A stretch of DNA of 52,110 nt from an uncultured Desulfobacterales bacterium (lineage in GTDB: Bacteria; Desulfobacterota; Desulfobacteria; Desulfobacterales; G020354645). Position 1 is the stretch's first letter; each line of letters opens with the position of its first letter. The position numbers and the translations under genes were made by a program. Below, piece after piece: positions 51,290-52,110 of this stretch. Location: NCBI GenBank assembly GCA_947259865.1, contig CAMYNZ010000051.1, forward strand, positions 1 through 52,110. The letters are read 5' to 3'. Under the pieces are notes generated by a model. It made no database searches. It saw only the letters and a list, made by a program, of their open reading frames with translations, and had not been told where the DNA came from.

Positions 51290-51838
51290 CTATATGGGTA
51301 TCCCAGGAATAATACGGCCCTTTACCTTTTTCTTGTAATCCAGGTACGTCGGTCCAATTGCACTCTCCAAGCTTTCTTCCTCGATTAGAATCAAAAACAA
51401 AAAGCCTGACCACCATACTGGCACCAGCGCAACACCGATGATGGAACCATGAATTATTGACCAGCCCAAACACCAGAGTATTTCTCCTAAATAAATTGGA
51501 TTTCTCGTGTATTTATAAAAATTTTTAGTTATAAGCGCCATATCTTCTCTTGCGATACTCAGTGGCCGTATCAGAAAGCAAGGCCCAAGGGCAAAGAATA
51601 AACCTATCACGAATATAGGAATACCTATGGCGGAATTAAATCCATTAAGATAAAAACGGGGCTGCTCAACAGAAGGTAAAACAAGGATAAGCCTGCCAAG
51701 AGATAGAACTGTCACAATAATCCATCCTAAAGCAGGATGGCCGCCAATCTTTCTGCTACCAACAACAGAGCAAGCACCAACCAATGTAAACATGCTTATT
51801 AAAGCCCACAAGAATGGATTGTTGAGATATTGATTCAT
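51290..51838 (-). CDS. Isoprenylcysteine-methyltransferase-like membrane protein
   Basis: 182 aa with five or six helices. PEMT/ICMT motifs: YKYTRNPIYLGEILWCLGWS and LIEEESLESAIGPTYLDYKK (the EExL...Y..Y pattern). Catalyses SAM-dependent methylation of a lipid-like or prenyl-cysteine-like substrate; target unknown. Its 3' end carries the clearest attC and its 5' side another, so it is flanked as a single cassette. Confidence 0.87.
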   Translation of the reverse strand: MNQYLNNPFLWALISMFTLVGACSVVGSRKIGGHPALGWIIVTVLSLGRLILVLPSVEQPRFYLNGFNSAIGIPIFVIGLFFALGPCFLIRPLSIAREDMALITKNFYKYTRNPIYLGEILWCLGWSIIHGSIIGVALVPVWWSGFLFLILIEEESLESAIGPTYLDYKKKVKGRIIPGIPI

Positions 51839-51857
51839 TTTACCATCCCCTCTTTAT

Positions 51858-51913
51858 ATCTCGTCGCGGATCAGGCGCGCTGTCAAGCGTCGCCTGCATC
51901 CGGCTTGTTGGGT
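51858..51913 (-). other. attC site overlapping the 3' end of the last gene
   Basis: 56 bp. Minus-strand ACCCAAC is a perfect RYYYAAC box inside the last ten codons of the gene ending at 51883; the far end gagatat is a decayed GTTAGAT. Inner arms cggatcaggcg and cggatgcaggcg differ by one extra G, the extrahelical-base pattern expected in an attC. Confidence 0.75.
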
Positions 51914-52110
51914 GCTACATCCTTTCCTTCCAGCCATCTCTGAGCTTCTTCGACAGTTGCAAATGAGCGAGAGAATGCCCCGCGGTTTGCAGCCACAGTT
52001 TCTCCAAATTGGGTCTCGCGATCTGAGGATTGGCAAACGAGCGCAATTTTGATCCCTCTCAGTACTTTGGGCACCGAAGCACCAAGGTCAAACATTTGTA
52101 TTAGTTTGGT
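51883..52110 (-). CDS. STAS-like (SpoIIAA-type) protein, 5'-incomplete
   Basis: The frame runs off the right edge, so only the C-terminal 75 residues are seen. They read KIALVCQSSDRETQFGETVA, RGAFSRSFATVEEAQRWLEG, the end of a small alpha/beta fold of the SpoIIAA/STAS-like kind in which a final EEAxxWL helix is common. An internal ATG at 52095 is probably not the start. Its last codons overlap an attC box, which is typical for cassette genes. Confidence 0.6.
   Translation of the reverse strand, partial: TKLIQMFDLGASVPKVLRGIKIALVCQSSDRETQFGETVAANRGAFSRSFATVEEAQRWLEGKDVAPNKPDAGDA

Overview
The window looks like chromosomal DNA of an anaerobic Desulfobacterota (Desulfobacteraceae-like) bacterium. 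Supporting this are a TRAP transporter with a TatT-type lipoprotein, two acyl-CoA dehydrogenases, an XRE-cupin regulator, a fused glycine-cleavage T protein/serine hydroxymethyltransferase, a GspA/GspB pair, a GEMM-I c-di-GMP riboswitch and abundant short palindromic repeats. I see no rRNA, tRNA, CRISPR array, intact transposase or phage module.

Layout. 0.1-3.9 kb: tatT-dctP-dctQ-dctM operon. 3.9-8.2 kb: zinc-ribbon/TPR protein, a truncated TVP38 gene, PHP phosphoesterase, FmdB-like zinc ribbon, Nudix hydrolase. 8.2-12.1 kb: GcvT-SHMT fusion and a geranylgeranyl-reductase-like flavoprotein. 12.1-18.7 kb: small hypotheticals, a long acyl-CoA dehydrogenase, a UPF0173 hydrolase, a broken YtcJ-like amidohydrolase, a DUF2721-like protein. 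18.7-27.9 kb: SDR, GH63 glucosidase, acyl-CoA dehydrogenase with XRE-cupin regulator, PpiC chaperone, DUF4197 protein, PlsC, all separated by repeat islands. 28-31.5 kb: gspB, a frameshifted gspA and a membrane protein behind a c-di-GMP riboswitch. 31.7-41.9 kb: mostly single genes (methyltransferase, DUF885, Nudix, cyclophilin, phosphatase, DinB, TrmO, DUF1287, DUF1330, GNAT), two of them edged by long GGGGTC palindromes.

42.5-52.1 kb: a run of minus-strand, mostly single-gene units (integron-cassette-type protein, DUF998, quinone reductase, ComB, glycosyltransferase, DUF2867, GNAT, FlK-like thioesterase, two isoprenylcysteine-methyltransferase-like proteins, a STAS-like protein). At least four, probably six, intergenic segments have attC architecture: RYYYAAC/GTTRRRY ends, similar inner arms, and placement within a few bases of the upstream stop codon. 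I read this as part of a chromosomal integron cassette array. Its integrase is not in the window and, from gene orientation, would lie beyond the right edge.

A second theme is damage. Several otherwise well-kept genes carry small internal deletions or shifts: the SHMT domain lacks its PLP-lysine segment, the amidohydrolase and gspA are shifted, TVP38 is truncated, and DUF998 looks short. Either the genome is decaying or the assembly collapsed short segments; reads are needed to decide.
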